From positions 1,178,001-1,242,000 of the forward strand of contig NZ_ATXE01000001.1 of assembly GCF_000421525.1 (NCBI RefSeq): a stretch of DNA of 64,000 nt. Reading direction: 5' to 3'. The stretch is from Aestuariimicrobium kwangyangense DSM 21549 (lineage in GTDB: Bacteria > Actinomycetota > Actinomycetes > Propionibacteriales > Propionibacteriaceae). Position numbers and translations under genes: made by a program. The notes beneath the pieces were generated by a model that saw only the letters and a list, made by a program, of their open reading frames with translations, had not been told where the DNA came from and ran no database searches. Within the stretch, counting starts at the first letter, position 1, and each line of letters opens with the position of its first letter. This document shows positions 49,200 to 57,997 of the stretch, piece by piece.

Positions 49200-50323
49200 C
49201 TGCGACGCACGCTGGCCTCGGCCAGAGCCGTCAGGGCCGTCCGTCCCTCATCGGTCAGTCTCGCCGCGTTGAGAACGTCGAGGGCTCGTGCATGGGCCGC
49301 CGAGATCGCCTGTTCCGTCGCAGCCAGAGCACCCGAACCCTCGATGATCGTCCTGGCGCGGTCGACGTCGGCCTCCGTCAGGTCCGGGTTCCCGAGCATG
49401 GCGTCCAGGGCGGCCGCGTCCTCGTCCGGGGCGAGGTCGAGGGCGTGGGCCACCAGCACGGTCCGCTTTCCCTCCCTGAGGTCGTCACCGGCCGGCTTGC
49501 CGGTCACTGACTCGTCACCGAACACGCCCAGCACGTCATCGCGGTACTGGAAGGCATGGCCCATGGGTGAGCCGAACTCGCCCAGGGCGCGCAACAGGTG
49601 CGAATCGGCGCCGGCCAGCGCCGCACCGATCTGACAGGGTCGGGCCACCGTGTAGCGGCTGGTCTTGAACTCGACCACCCGTTGGGCCATCTCCACCTCG
49701 CGGGCCACCTGCAGGTCACGGGCCTCGCCCCCGGATGCTGGAGTCGAGACGCCCAGCCTGGCCTGCGCCACCACGTCGAGGTACTGGCCGGCGGTCACTT
49801 CCTGTCGGACGGCGTCGAACAGGGGCAGGGCGCGGCCCAGGACTTCGTCGGCCAGCCCCGAGCGGCGCAGCAATTCGACCGACCAGACCAGCAGCAGGTC
49901 ACCCAGCAGGATGGCCCCCGCCCTGCCGAAGGATTCTGCGCTGCCGCGGCCACCAGCGGCCCGGTGCTCGGCCTCGAGCTGTCGATGGGCCGAGGGCAGG
50001 CCACGTCGGGTGTCGGAGGCGTCCATCACGTCGTCGTGCATGAGGGCCGAGACGTGCAACAGGTCGAGCGAGGCGCAGGCCCTCAGCAGGGGTGCCGGGT
50101 CAGCGGGCTGGCCGGTGACCGCCACGTGGCTCCAGTACGCGAAGGCCGGACGAATGCGCTTCCCCCCGGTCGTGAACGTGGTGGCGAGGTCGCCCAACCG
50201 TGACAGCTCCGGGGCGATCTCGACGAGGCTGTTCGTCCGCTCGTCGATGAACTCGGTCAGTTCCCGGTGGACCGCCTCACGAAAGTCGGCGCTGAGCGGG
50301 GAACTGGGGTCGAAGGGGGCCAC
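49193..50323 (-). CDS. idsA: Polyprenyl diphosphate synthase (short-chain isoprenyl synthase)
   Basis: A 376-residue trans-prenyltransferase that condenses isopentenyl diphosphate with allylic diphosphates. It has the substrate motif GGKRIRPAFAYW, the first aspartate-rich motif MHDDVMD and the second one YRDDVLGVFGDE. Residues around the first motif suggest a geranylgeranyl or similar short-chain product, not proven. Gene order with metF and pknL matches mycobacterial idsA2. The GTG start has TAGGCT six bases upstream, facing the metF promoter. Confidence 0.93.
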   Translation of the reverse strand: MAPFDPSSPLSADFREAVHRELTEFIDERTNSLVEIAPELSRLGDLATTFTTGGKRIRPAFAYWSHVAVTGQPADPAPLLRACASLDLLHVSALMHDDVMDASDTRRGLPSAHRQLEAEHRAAGGRGSAESFGRAGAILLGDLLLVWSVELLRRSGLADEVLGRALPLFDAVRQEVTAGQYLDVVAQARLGVSTPASGGEARDLQVAREVEMAQRVVEFKTSRYTVARPCQIGAALAGADSHLLRALGEFGSPMGHAFQYRDDVLGVFGDESVTGKPAGDDLREGKRTVLVAHALDLAPDEDAAALDAMLGNPDLTEADVDRARTIIEGSGALAATEQAISAAHARALDVLNAARLTDEGRTALTALAEASVRRSH

Positions 50324-50329
50324 GGACTG

Positions 50330-50335
50330 AGCCTA
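50330..50335 (-). promoter_or_regulatory. -10 box of idsA (leaderless type)
   Basis: TAGGCT on the minus strand, six bases before GTG 50323; faces the identical box of metF 25 bases away. Confidence 0.55.
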
Positions 50336-50360
50336 ACCGGTGGCCACCGAGCCGTCGCCC

Positions 50361-50366
50361 TAGGCT
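50361..50366 (+). promoter_or_regulatory. -10 box of metF (leaderless type)
   Basis: TAGGCT, seven bases before GTG 50374. Confidence 0.55.
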
Positions 50367-50373
50367 GGAAGGC

Positions 50374-51282
50374 GTGCCCTCCACCCCCGTGACCCCCCCG
50401 CGACCGACCCTCGCCGAGCGGTTGGCGACCGCGGAGCGTCCGTTGTTCTCGTTCGAGTTCCGGCCCCCGCGCTCCGAGGAGGAGTTCGAGACCCTGTGGA
50501 CGGCCATCGAGCGGCTGGCCCCGCTCGACCCTGATTTCGTCTCGGTCACCTACGGCGCGAACGGGTCCCAGCGAGAGCGCACCCTGCGTGCGAGTGAGCG
50601 GATCATGCACCGTACCCAGCTGGAGACCATCGGCCACCTCACCTGTGCCGACCAGTCCGTCGACGAGTTGCGTGCCACCATCCGTGCGTACGCCGAGATC
50701 GGCGTCACCCACATCCTGGCCATCCGGGGCGACATGCCAGGAGGTCCCACCGTCCCCTGGCAGCGGCACCCCGACGGCCTCGACAACGCCACCGAGCTGG
50801 TGCGGCTGATCAAGGCCGAGGGAGATTTCTGCGTCGGGGTGGCGGCCTTCCCCACCCCCCACGCGGACAAGTCGGACGCCGACCTCGACGCCCGCCTGCT
50901 GGTGGCGAAGTGGGAGGCGGGCGCGGAGTTCGCGATCACCCAGCTGTTCTTCGAGCCCGACCAGTACTTCGATCTCGTCGACCGGGTGCGCTCGCTGGGC
51001 TGCCCCATCCCGATCATCCCCGGGATCATGCCGGTGGCAACCGTCAAGCAGGTCACGACCTTCGCCGAACTCTCGGGGGCACCCCTGCCGCAACTGATGG
51101 TCGACCGGTTGCAGGCGATCGCACACGATCCCGACCAGGTGCGGGTCGTGGGCGCCCGGATCGCCTCCGAGCTGGCCGTCACCCTGCTACGAGGTGGCGC
51201 GCCGGGGCTGCAGTTCTTCACCCAGAACCGGTCCCGGGCGACCCGGGAGATCTTCGAACGGCTGCAGCACCGACATTGGTGA
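50374..51282 (+). CDS. metF: Methylenetetrahydrofolate reductase
   Basis: A 302-residue FAD enzyme that reduces 5,10-methylene- to 5-methyl-tetrahydrofolate for methionine synthesis. Family motifs are FSFEFRPPRSEEE, the flavin-binding ILAIRGDMPGG, and ITQLFFEPDQYF. It complements metY in the window on the methionine pathway, although the two are far apart. Leaderless-type GTG start; terminated by a strong hairpin that also ends the convergent helicase gene. Confidence 0.95.
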   Translation: MPSTPVTPPRPTLAERLATAERPLFSFEFRPPRSEEEFETLWTAIERLAPLDPDFVSVTYGANGSQRERTLRASERIMHRTQLETIGHLTCADQSVDELRATIRAYAEIGVTHILAIRGDMPGGPTVPWQRHPDGLDNATELVRLIKAEGDFCVGVAAFPTPHADKSDADLDARLLVAKWEAGAEFAITQLFFEPDQYFDLVDRVRSLGCPIPIIPGIMPVATVKQVTTFAELSGAPLPQLMVDRLQAIAHDPDQVRVVGARIASELAVTLLRGGAPGLQFFTQNRSRATREIFERLQHRHW

Positions 51283-51289
51283 ACCCGTG

Positions 51290-51313
51290 CCCGGCGCCGG
51301 GCCGGGCGCCGGG
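51290..51313. terminator. Bidirectional hairpin between metF and the helicase gene
   Basis: A perfect 9-bp GC stem (CCCGGCGCC/GGCGCCGGG) with a six-base loop that fills the 31-base gap between the two converging stops. Confidence 0.65.
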
Positions 51314-53536
51314 TCAGACGCCTGCCACCTCGGGGCGCCAGCGTGCCGGGCGGCCCCGGTCGAGGTCGAGGGTGACCAGTCGCTGGGTGGGTCGGGTCAG
51401 CGCGACGTAGAGCACACGGACTCCACCCGGCGCCTCCGCCACCACGTCGTCCGGTGAGACCACCAGGACCCCGTCGTACTCCAGACCCTTGGCCTGCAGC
51501 GGCGTGACCACCCGCACCCGGTCGGGGTGGGAGGTGGCGAGCGCGGCGCGCACCCGCTCGATCAGCGAGGGAGGTGAGACGACACCGATCGTCCCCGTCA
51601 CCTGGTCGGCCAGCCTGGACACGTGCTGACGCAGGGCATCGTCCAGGCCCTCGGGCGTGGTGGCCTCCAGCTGCGGAGCGAAACCGGTTCGACGCACGGC
51701 CTCGGGAAGGTCGGCGTCCGGCTGCACCGTGGTGATCACCTTGGCCGCCAGGTTGAACACCTCGGCCGGCGAGCGGTAGTTCGTCGACAACCTGAACTGG
51801 CGGAACGGGGCTCGTCCGACCAGGTCGGTCATGGCCCGGGCCGTCTCGTCGGGGTCGGGGAAGGAGCTCTGCGCGGGATCGCCGACGATCGTCCAGCTGG
51901 CCTGCGGGCCGCGCCGACGCAACATCCGCCACTGCATCGGCGTGATGTCCTGGGCCTCGTCGACGAGCACGTGCGCGAAGGTGTCCTGGGGGTCGTCGTC
52001 GGGGTCGACGACGCGCTGGTCGGTCAGCCGTTCCATGGTGGTGACCAGTTCCTCGACGTCGGCGCCTCCCTCGAAGATGACCGAACGGTCGTCGTCCACC
52101 TCGACGACGGGTGCGCCGACGATCGAGACCAACTCGTCGAGCAGCGCGATGTCGGCGATCGTCCAGCCACGCTCGCCCGAGACGACGGGGGCGTAGGACT
52201 CCGCCAGCACTCGGCGCTCCTCGGCCGAGAGTCCGCCCCCCACCTGCTCGAGCACGGCCGGGTCGACCAGTCGGGTCAACAGGTCGCGTGGGTCGACCGA
52301 GGGCCACCAGGCGTGCAGGAACATCGTCCACGACGCCTGCGAGGTGACGGCATCGTCGAACTGGTCGCGGCCCAGCTCGTCGTCATTGGTGAACATGCCC
52401 CACAACGCACCCAGGGCGGCCCGTTCGGCGGCCTCCCTGCCCTGGTTGAGGCGGTGGTTCGACAGCACCTGCTTGCGCAGTCCCGCCACCTGCTGGGGAC
52501 GAAGGGTCATCACCTCGCCCTTGACGCTCACCCGAAGGCTCGGTTCCTGGTCACCGGGCGGAAGCTGGGCCAGGGCCCTGAGCACCGGCAGCATGCGGAT
52601 GGAGCCCTTCAGCAGGGCTGCCGGCGCGGTGTCGACGATGTCGGAACTCGACCCCAGCACGTCGACGGCCAGGGCCCCGACGGCGCGCAGGGTGACGGCG
52701 TCCTCGCCGAGCGAGGGCAGAACCCGTTCGATGTAGTTCATGAACACCCCGCTCGGGCCGACCACGAGCACGCCGCCCTTCTCGAGGCGCTTGCGGTGGG
52801 TGTAGAGCAGGTAGGCCGCGCGGTGCAGGGCCACGACGGTCTTGCCGGTGCCGGGGCCACCCGAGATCACGGTGAACCCCTGGTAGGGAGCGCGGATGGC
52901 TTCGTCCTGCTCGGCCTGGATGGTGGCGACGATGTCGCGCATGGCGTCGCCCCGGGCGCGCTTCAGGGCGGCCATCAGGGCGCCCTCGCCGACCACCACC
53001 AGGTCGGAATCGGCGGAGGAGTCGAGCAGGTCGTCCTCGACACCGGTGACGGTGGCACCGTGGGTGCGCAGCACTCTGCGGCGGATGACGCCGAGCGGCT
53101 CGTTGGGGGTGGCGCGGTAGAACGGCTCGGCGGCCGGAGCGCGCCAGTCCATCACCAGTGGCTCGTACTCCTCGTCGCGCACGCCGATGCGACCGATGTG
53201 TCGCACCTCGCCATCGGTGAGGTCGAGCCGGCCGAACACCAGCCCCTCGTGTTCGGCGTCCAGGGTGGCCAGACGTCTGGCGGACTGGTAGGCGAACGCG
53301 TCCCGCTCGAACATGGCGGTGCCATGTTCCTCACGGACGTAGTCGCCACGATCGCTCTTGTAGGTCTCGCTACCAGCGCGAGCCACCTGCTTCGCGGACG
53401 CCGTGGCCAGGTCGAGGGCCTGGTACACGCGGTCGACGTGATCCTGTTCCGCCGCGATCTCTCGACGGACGGTGTCAGGATCGGGGGTGGACGCGGACTG
53501 GCGAGGCCGGTCCGAGCTTGTGGGTGATGAGTTCAC
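51314..53536 (-). CDS. helR: UvrD-like superfamily 1 helicase of the HelD/HelR type
   Basis: A 740-residue ATPase. The N-terminal coiled-coil arm (AAEQDHVDRVYQALD) and the following PLVMDWRAPAAEPFYRAT block are typical of HelD, which pries stalled RNA polymerase off DNA. Walker A GGPGTGKTVVALHRA, Walker B VLVDEAQDITPMQWRML, and late motifs LSTNYRSP and VTPLQAKGLEYDGVLVV are all present. HelR members in Streptomyces and mycobacteria protect against rifampicin; I see no rifamycin-associated element upstream. GTG start 35 bases after the FAD-protein gene on the same strand. Confidence 0.9.
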   Translation of the reverse strand: MNSSPTSSDRPRQSASTPDPDTVRREIAAEQDHVDRVYQALDLATASAKQVARAGSETYKSDRGDYVREEHGTAMFERDAFAYQSARRLATLDAEHEGLVFGRLDLTDGEVRHIGRIGVRDEEYEPLVMDWRAPAAEPFYRATPNEPLGVIRRRVLRTHGATVTGVEDDLLDSSADSDLVVVGEGALMAALKRARGDAMRDIVATIQAEQDEAIRAPYQGFTVISGGPGTGKTVVALHRAAYLLYTHRKRLEKGGVLVVGPSGVFMNYIERVLPSLGEDAVTLRAVGALAVDVLGSSSDIVDTAPAALLKGSIRMLPVLRALAQLPPGDQEPSLRVSVKGEVMTLRPQQVAGLRKQVLSNHRLNQGREAAERAALGALWGMFTNDDELGRDQFDDAVTSQASWTMFLHAWWPSVDPRDLLTRLVDPAVLEQVGGGLSAEERRVLAESYAPVVSGERGWTIADIALLDELVSIVGAPVVEVDDDRSVIFEGGADVEELVTTMERLTDQRVVDPDDDPQDTFAHVLVDEAQDITPMQWRMLRRRGPQASWTIVGDPAQSSFPDPDETARAMTDLVGRAPFRQFRLSTNYRSPAEVFNLAAKVITTVQPDADLPEAVRRTGFAPQLEATTPEGLDDALRQHVSRLADQVTGTIGVVSPPSLIERVRAALATSHPDRVRVVTPLQAKGLEYDGVLVVSPDDVVAEAPGGVRVLYVALTRPTQRLVTLDLDRGRPARWRPEVAGV

Positions 53537-53571
53537 TAACTTCCCTCACACGGTGAGACTGACGCTCAAGC

Positions 53572-54843
53572 CTACTCGGGTGCACGGCCGAACTGGGTAT
53601 TCGAGCCGTCTGCTGGTCGCGGAACCGGAATCGGGCGTAGCCGTGGGGGAAGCGGTTGGTTCCGGTTGGTGGGGCGGATGTCCTCCCCGGTGAGGTGCTC
53701 GTGCACCTCGTAGGCCAGCAACGCCCCGGTGAGCAGTTGAGCCCAGGGTTCGTTGCCCGCGTGGCTCGCGGCGCTGCCTCGCCAGTGGGTGTCGTCGACG
53801 CGCAGAGGCGGACGCTCACGCCACTGACGGAAGCTTTTCACGGTCCAGCCCGCGGTACCCGGTGGGGGGGCCTGGCGGGTCGCCCAGTCGGTGACGACGG
53901 CGTGCCCCTGCCAGAGCCACGTGACCTCAGCCCCCGCCTCGGTTCGGTGATGGACGTGTTCGGTCACAACCCCTGGCGGCAGGTCATTGTCGTGATGACT
54001 GCACTCGAACGAGGGGGCCCAGGGGCGCGGGGCCGACCGCCACGGCAACAACGACCGCGGCGGGACCGGGGTCAGGGTGTCGACGTCGACGCGGGCCGAG
54101 CCGGGGTGCTGCTCATGGACGTGGGTGAAACGGACCCCCAGGGAGAGGGCCCGCGTCATCAGCAGATCGGTGAGGCGGCTCAGGGGTTGGGCCCGGCGGG
54201 TGTCGGCATCGATGAGGTGCCATCGTCCGAAGGTGCGCTCCACGGACCAGCGGGAGGCCAGCAGGGCAGGCGCCCTGTTGTCACGCGTGGCTGGTTCGTT
54301 CTCGGCGCCCGCGCGCGCTGCGACGCTGGTGAAGAGCTCGACCAGTCGGGCGTCGGTCAGTGGTGCGGTCAGTTCCCCCATCGACGTCCGCGGCAGCAGG
54401 GGGCCGAGATCTGCGTCGGTGTCGAAGGGATGCTCGGCGCCTTGGCGCCGCCAGGCCTGCCACAACGTGTCGGCGCGGTCGAGCACCTGGGCCCAGGCCA
54501 ATGCCTGGGTTCGTCCCACCAAGGGCTCGAGGGCTCGCACCTGCGCCCCGCGCTCGGTGGGAAGTGCCACCTCGCTGCCGTCGAAGAAGTGATGCATCGC
54601 AGGGGGCGCCTCGACCAGTTCCAGATGGGCGCCGTTCAGCGCTCCGGCCAAGGGTTGGCCGGTCTTGGTGAAGAGGTCGCGCCAGACAGCCGGGAGAGTC
54701 ATGACCGGGGGGTCGCACCGCTCCGGGGAGGGGGTGCCGACCACTTCGACCTGATGCCCCCAGCGGGCCAGTCGTGCCGCCGTGGCGATCCCCACCAGGC
54801 TCGCCCCACGCACTCGTACGGTAGGCCCCTCGCCGAGGCTCAT
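53572..54843 (-). CDS. FAD/NAD(P)-dependent oxidoreductase-like protein with degenerate nucleotide-binding loop
   Basis: A 423-residue protein that begins with a Rossmann-like beta-alpha-beta (VRVRGASLVGIATAARLARWGHQVEVVG-type, residues about 8-35) as in phytoene desaturase or squalene-type oxidoreductases. The usual GxGxxG reads GASLVG, with serine for the middle glycine, so cofactor binding is uncertain. The C-terminal third lacks the standard FAD-closing motif but ends in a region with GSAASHAGNEPWAQLLTGALLAYEV-like wording, similar to the substrate-binding end of such enzymes. It overlaps the DUF4126 gene by four bases and is followed by the helicase gene. Confidence 0.65.
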   Translation of the reverse strand: MSLGEGPTVRVRGASLVGIATAARLARWGHQVEVVGTPSPERCDPPVMTLPAVWRDLFTKTGQPLAGALNGAHLELVEAPPAMHHFFDGSEVALPTERGAQVRALEPLVGRTQALAWAQVLDRADTLWQAWRRQGAEHPFDTDADLGPLLPRTSMGELTAPLTDARLVELFTSVAARAGAENEPATRDNRAPALLASRWSVERTFGRWHLIDADTRRAQPLSRLTDLLMTRALSLGVRFTHVHEQHPGSARVDVDTLTPVPPRSLLPWRSAPRPWAPSFECSHHDNDLPPGVVTEHVHHRTEAGAEVTWLWQGHAVVTDWATRQAPPPGTAGWTVKSFRQWRERPPLRVDDTHWRGSAASHAGNEPWAQLLTGALLAYEVHEHLTGEDIRPTNRNQPLPPRLRPIPVPRPADGSNTQFGRAPE

Positions 54844-55433
54844 GATGGCCGTGGCTCCGGGCGCAGCCAGCGTCGGATGGCACGCCATCCGCGACGCACC
54901 CTCGAGAAGGCGAACCAGAACACGATCGCGGTGGCCACCAGCAGCACGCCCGCGATGATCGCAGCCACCACCGGGAAGCTGGCAGCCAGAGCCGCCACTC
55001 CCACGACGCTGACGTCACCGGCGGCCGAGGCGGCGACATTGGTGACCGGCTCGGGTGAGGTGTTGATGGCCAGTCGTAGCCCCGCCTTGGTGAGGTGGCT
55101 GAGCAGGGCCGACACCCCGCCGACGGCTGCCAGCGAGAGGGTCAGCAGGCTGCCTGAGTGCCCGGCGATCAGGGCTCCGATCACGGCCCCCGCGACGGGT
55201 CGGATGATCGTCGAGACGGTGTCCCAGGCTGAGTCGAGGTAGGGAATCTTGTCGGCCACCAGTTCGAGCACGGCGAGCACCGTCATCACGATCAGCACAT
55301 CGGTGCGCTGGAACCCCGCCGGAACGCTCGGCTCGTGGGCGAAACGGCCCATCAAGCCCAGGACCAGCACGGTGGCGTAGGCGTTGATGCCGCTGGCCCA
55401 ACCCGAGGCGAACGTCATGGGGAGCAGTTCCAT
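54840..55433 (-). CDS. DUF4126 family membrane protein
   Basis: A 197-residue protein with about five hydrophobic helices. The start MELLPMTFASGWASGINAYA and the later LELVADKIPYLDSAWD match DUF4126, an uncharacterised family. The C-terminus is basic (RRGWRAIRRWLRP). ATG 55433 has TACTGT six bases upstream, so it likely begins its own message with the FAD-type gene and perhaps the helicase. Confidence 0.85.
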   Translation of the reverse strand: MELLPMTFASGWASGINAYATVLVLGLMGRFAHEPSVPAGFQRTDVLIVMTVLAVLELVADKIPYLDSAWDTVSTIIRPVAGAVIGALIAGHSGSLLTLSLAAVGGVSALLSHLTKAGLRLAINTSPEPVTNVAASAAGDVSVVGVAALAASFPVVAAIIAGVLLVATAIVFWFAFSRVRRGWRAIRRWLRPEPRPS

Positions 55434-55439
55434 GGCGAC

Positions 55440-55445
55440 ACAGTA
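55440..55445 (-). promoter_or_regulatory. -10 box of the DUF4126 gene (leaderless type)
   Basis: TACTGT on the minus strand, six bases before ATG 55433. Confidence 0.45.
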
Positions 55446-55465
55446 GGCCCGCGGCGGCCCGCGGC

Positions 55466-56497
55466 TCAGGCCATCAGGGCGGCGAGCACTGCGAAACTGA
55501 CCAGCCAGTGCGTGCTCATGAAGTCGCCCTCGCTGATGGCGGCGGATGCATGGGCCACCAGCTCGTCCGCGGCAGAACGGGCTGCCGTGGCCCGAGGTGC
55601 CTCGAGGAAGGGCGCCAGTGCCCGTAGTTGGGCCGCGCGACTGAGCGCGAGCCCGTGGAGGTGGACGGCGTGGCCGTCGGTCTCGTCCAGCACGACCGGC
55701 GTCTGCAGCAGCCTCTCGCCGGGTTCGGCCAGCACCGGCAGGAAGGTGTTCAGCCAGGCCCCGAACTCCTGGTGGGGCAGCACCCGGCGCATCAGGTCGG
55801 CCTCGCAGAGCGCCGGGGACAGGAAGTCGGAACCGCTCGGCTCCCAGGAGCTGGGGTAGTCGACGTCGGGGAGGAAGAACTCGCGGGCGGCCGTGTCGAT
55901 GGCGGTGACCACGTCGTCGACCCCGAGCGCCTCGAAGGCGTCGCGGGCCAGGGTGAGGCCGAAGGCGGTGTTGGAGTGCACCCCGTGGCGGATCGGGAAG
56001 GCGAGTTTGGGCAACCAGGCGATCAGGTGGTCCCCGACCTGGTCGGCCACCGGCTGCAGCGCGGTGGCCCAGGTCCGGGCGCGTGCAGCCAGGGGGTGGG
56101 CGGTGTCCGCCGCCAGCGCCGTGGCGCCGGCGGTCAGGGTCGCGACCCATCCCCAGCCATAGGGCCGTTCATAGCCGGGATGGTCCGCCAGATAGGTCGC
56201 CTCCACCTGACCGTTCTCGTCGGTGAGTCGGGAGTCGAGTTCGGCGGTGAGGGCGTCACGGGTCTCCTCGGGGAGGGCCGTGTGGTGCAGCAGCGTGATC
56301 GCCGACCACTGCATGTGCGCCGAGGAGTGCCAGTCGAGGCTGGCGTGGAACATCGGGTGCAGGCGGGAGGGGGTGACGTCACAGTCCTCGGGTCCCCGGC
56401 TGGCGTGGGCTGCGGCGTAGGGCCACGGGGTGGCCAACACCTCGGCGATGGTGGTGGCCCACGTCTGGGCGTGGGGCTGCAGCGCGCTGATCGACAT
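55466..56497 (-). CDS. DUF2891 family protein
   Basis: A 343-residue soluble helical protein. The wording [19 protein letters not shown], near residue 50, and [26 protein letters not shown] and [15 protein letters not shown] are the conserved blocks of DUF2891. The regular helices and histidine/aspartate-rich faces suggest an (alpha/alpha) barrel of the glycosidase or terpene-cyclase type, but the function is unknown. ATG 56497 has TACGCT seven bases upstream. It faces pxpA across a 37-base gap. Confidence 0.82.
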   Translation of the reverse strand: MSISALQPHAQTWATTIAEVLATPWPYAAAHASRGPEDCDVTPSRLHPMFHASLDWHSSAHMQWSAITLLHHTALPEETRDALTAELDSRLTDENGQVEATYLADHPGYERPYGWGWVATLTAGATALAADTAHPLAARARTWATALQPVADQVGDHLIAWLPKLAFPIRHGVHSNTAFGLTLARDAFEALGVDDVVTAIDTAAREFFLPDVDYPSSWEPSGSDFLSPALCEADLMRRVLPHQEFGAWLNTFLPVLAEPGERLLQTPVVLDETDGHAVHLHGLALSRAAQLRALAPFLEAPRATAARSAADELVAHASAAISEGDFMSTHWLVSFAVLAALMA

Positions 56498-56504
56498 GCC
56501 CTCG

Positions 56505-56510
56505 AGCGTA
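56505..56510 (-). promoter_or_regulatory. -10 box of the DUF2891 gene (leaderless type)
   Basis: TACGCT on the minus strand, seven bases before ATG 56497. Confidence 0.45.
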
Positions 56511-56521
56511 GGTGCTCGTGC

Positions 56522-56527
56522 CAGACT
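56522..56527 (+). promoter_or_regulatory. Candidate -10 box of pxpABC
   Basis: CAGACT, seven bases before ATG 56535; the first base departs from TAnnnT but the layout is that of the leaderless genes nearby. Confidence 0.35.
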
Positions 56528-56534
56528 CGGGCAC

Positions 56535-57293
56535 ATGCGAACCGTCGATCTGAACGCCGACCTGGGGGAGTCCTTCGGGTCGTGGACGATGGGTGACGAC
56601 GAGGCCCTGCTCGGCGTGGTGACCTCGGCCAATGTCGCCTGCGGTTTCCACGCCGGGGACCCGACGGTGATGCTGCGTACCCTGCGTGCGGCCGCCGACC
56701 GGGGGGTCGTGGTCGGGGCGCACGTCTCCTACCGCGACCTCGCGGGCTTCGGACGACGGTTCGTCGACGTCGATCCCGCCGAACTCCGCGCCGACGTGCT
56801 CTACCAACTGGCCGCACTGGCCGGTCTGGCCGCCGTCGTCGGCGCCCGGGTGGGCTACGTCAAACCCCACGGGGCGCTGTACAACGCCATCGTCACCCAC
56901 CCCGAGCAGGCCGGTGCTGTGGTGGGGGCCATCGGTGACTTCGACGAGTCCTTGGCCCTGTTGGGCCTGCCGGGGATCGCTCACGAACTGGCCCGTGGAC
57001 GAGGCATCCGCACCGTCGTCGAGGCCTTCGCCGACCGGGGTTACCGCCCCGACGGCACGCTCGTCCCGCGCCGCGAACCCGGTGCGCTGCTGCACGACCC
57101 GCGGGTGGTGGCGGAGAGGATGGTGGGGCTCGTCCGCACCGGGGTGGTTGAGGCCGTCGACGGCACCGAGGTGGCGGTGGAGGCCGAATCGATCTGCGTC
57201 CACGGCGACTCGCCCGGGGCGGTGGCGCTGGCCTGCTCCGTGCGGGAGGCGATGGCCGCGGCCGACATCGGGCTGGCCCCGTTCGTGTCGTGA
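56535..57293 (+). CDS. pxpA: 5-oxoprolinase subunit A (LamB/YcsF family)
   Basis: A 252-residue subunit of the bacterial 5-oxoprolinase, which opens pyroglutamate to glutamate with ATP. Family wording is [23 protein letters not shown], then [19 protein letters not shown] and [10 protein letters not shown], with catalytic-site histidines and aspartates. It is the first gene of pxpABC, overlapping pxpB by four bases. Pyroglutamate forms spontaneously from glutamine, so this is a house-cleaning pathway. Confidence 0.94.
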   Translation: MRTVDLNADLGESFGSWTMGDDEALLGVVTSANVACGFHAGDPTVMLRTLRAAADRGVVVGAHVSYRDLAGFGRRFVDVDPAELRADVLYQLAALAGLAAVVGARVGYVKPHGALYNAIVTHPEQAGAVVGAIGDFDESLALLGLPGIAHELARGRGIRTVVEAFADRGYRPDGTLVPRREPGALLHDPRVVAERMVGLVRTGVVEAVDGTEVAVEAESICVHGDSPGAVALACSVREAMAAADIGLAPFVS

Positions 57294-57997
57294 CGTCGGT
57301 GCCCGGCGAGTGGACGGACGATCCGGTGGGTGGCTCCGGGATCAGGCCCTTCGAGCTGAGACCCCTGGGCGGTTCGGCCGTGCTCGTCGACTGCGGGTCG
57401 CCGGTTCGGCGTCGCCAACTCGTGGCGCTGCTCGAGGCCGAACTGGTGGGGGGCCGGTTGCCCGACGTGATCGACCTGGTGGTGGGTGTGCAGACCGTTG
57501 CGGTCTTCCTGACCTCGCCTGTCGAGGTGTCGGCCGCGATGGCAGCACTCACCAGCCTGATCCCCAGGAGCGTCGTCACCGGGAGCACGGTGCCCGGGGC
57601 GGTTGCCGGGGTCACCTCCGACGTGGTGGTTCCGGTGGTCTACGACGGTGATGACCTCGTCGAGGTCGCCGACCTGCTCGGTCTGGGAGTGCGTGACCTG
57701 GTCGACTGGCACACCAGCCAGGTCTGGACCTGTGACCTGGTCGGATTCCTGCCCGGGTTCGGTTACCTGGTCGGTGAGCACCCCCGCTCCGTGCCTCGGC
57801 GCACCGCCCCCCGAACCCGAATCCCCGCCGGTTCGGTGGCGCTGGCGGGGGAGTGGAGCGGTGTCTACCCGGGTGCCTCTCCGGGGGGTTGGCAGGTGAT
57901 CGGCCGCACGGCGCTGGCGATGTTCGACCCCCACCGTCAGCCGCCCGCCCTGCTGCATGCCGGGGTGCGGGTGCGGTTCGTCGAGGTCTCCGCGTGA
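57290..57997 (+). CDS. pxpB: 5-oxoprolinase subunit B (KipI family)
   Basis: A 235-residue KipI-like protein forming one part of the ATP-binding subunit of 5-oxoprolinase. Typical wording includes [42 protein letters not shown], and [16 protein letters not shown] followed by [15 protein letters not shown]. It starts at a GTG overlapping the end of pxpA and overlaps pxpC by four bases. Confidence 0.94.
   Translation: MTSVPGEWTDDPVGGSGIRPFELRPLGGSAVLVDCGSPVRRRQLVALLEAELVGGRLPDVIDLVVGVQTVAVFLTSPVEVSAAMAALTSLIPRSVVTGSTVPGAVAGVTSDVVVPVVYDGDDLVEVADLLGLGVRDLVDWHTSQVWTCDLVGFLPGFGYLVGEHPRSVPRRTAPRTRIPAGSVALAGEWSGVYPGASPGGWQVIGRTALAMFDPHRQPPALLHAGVRVRFVEVSA

Noticed and set aside
53537-53571. Rifamycin-associated element before the HelR-type gene
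   Set aside because: No matching palindrome in the 35-base gap or before the upstream genes of the cluster.
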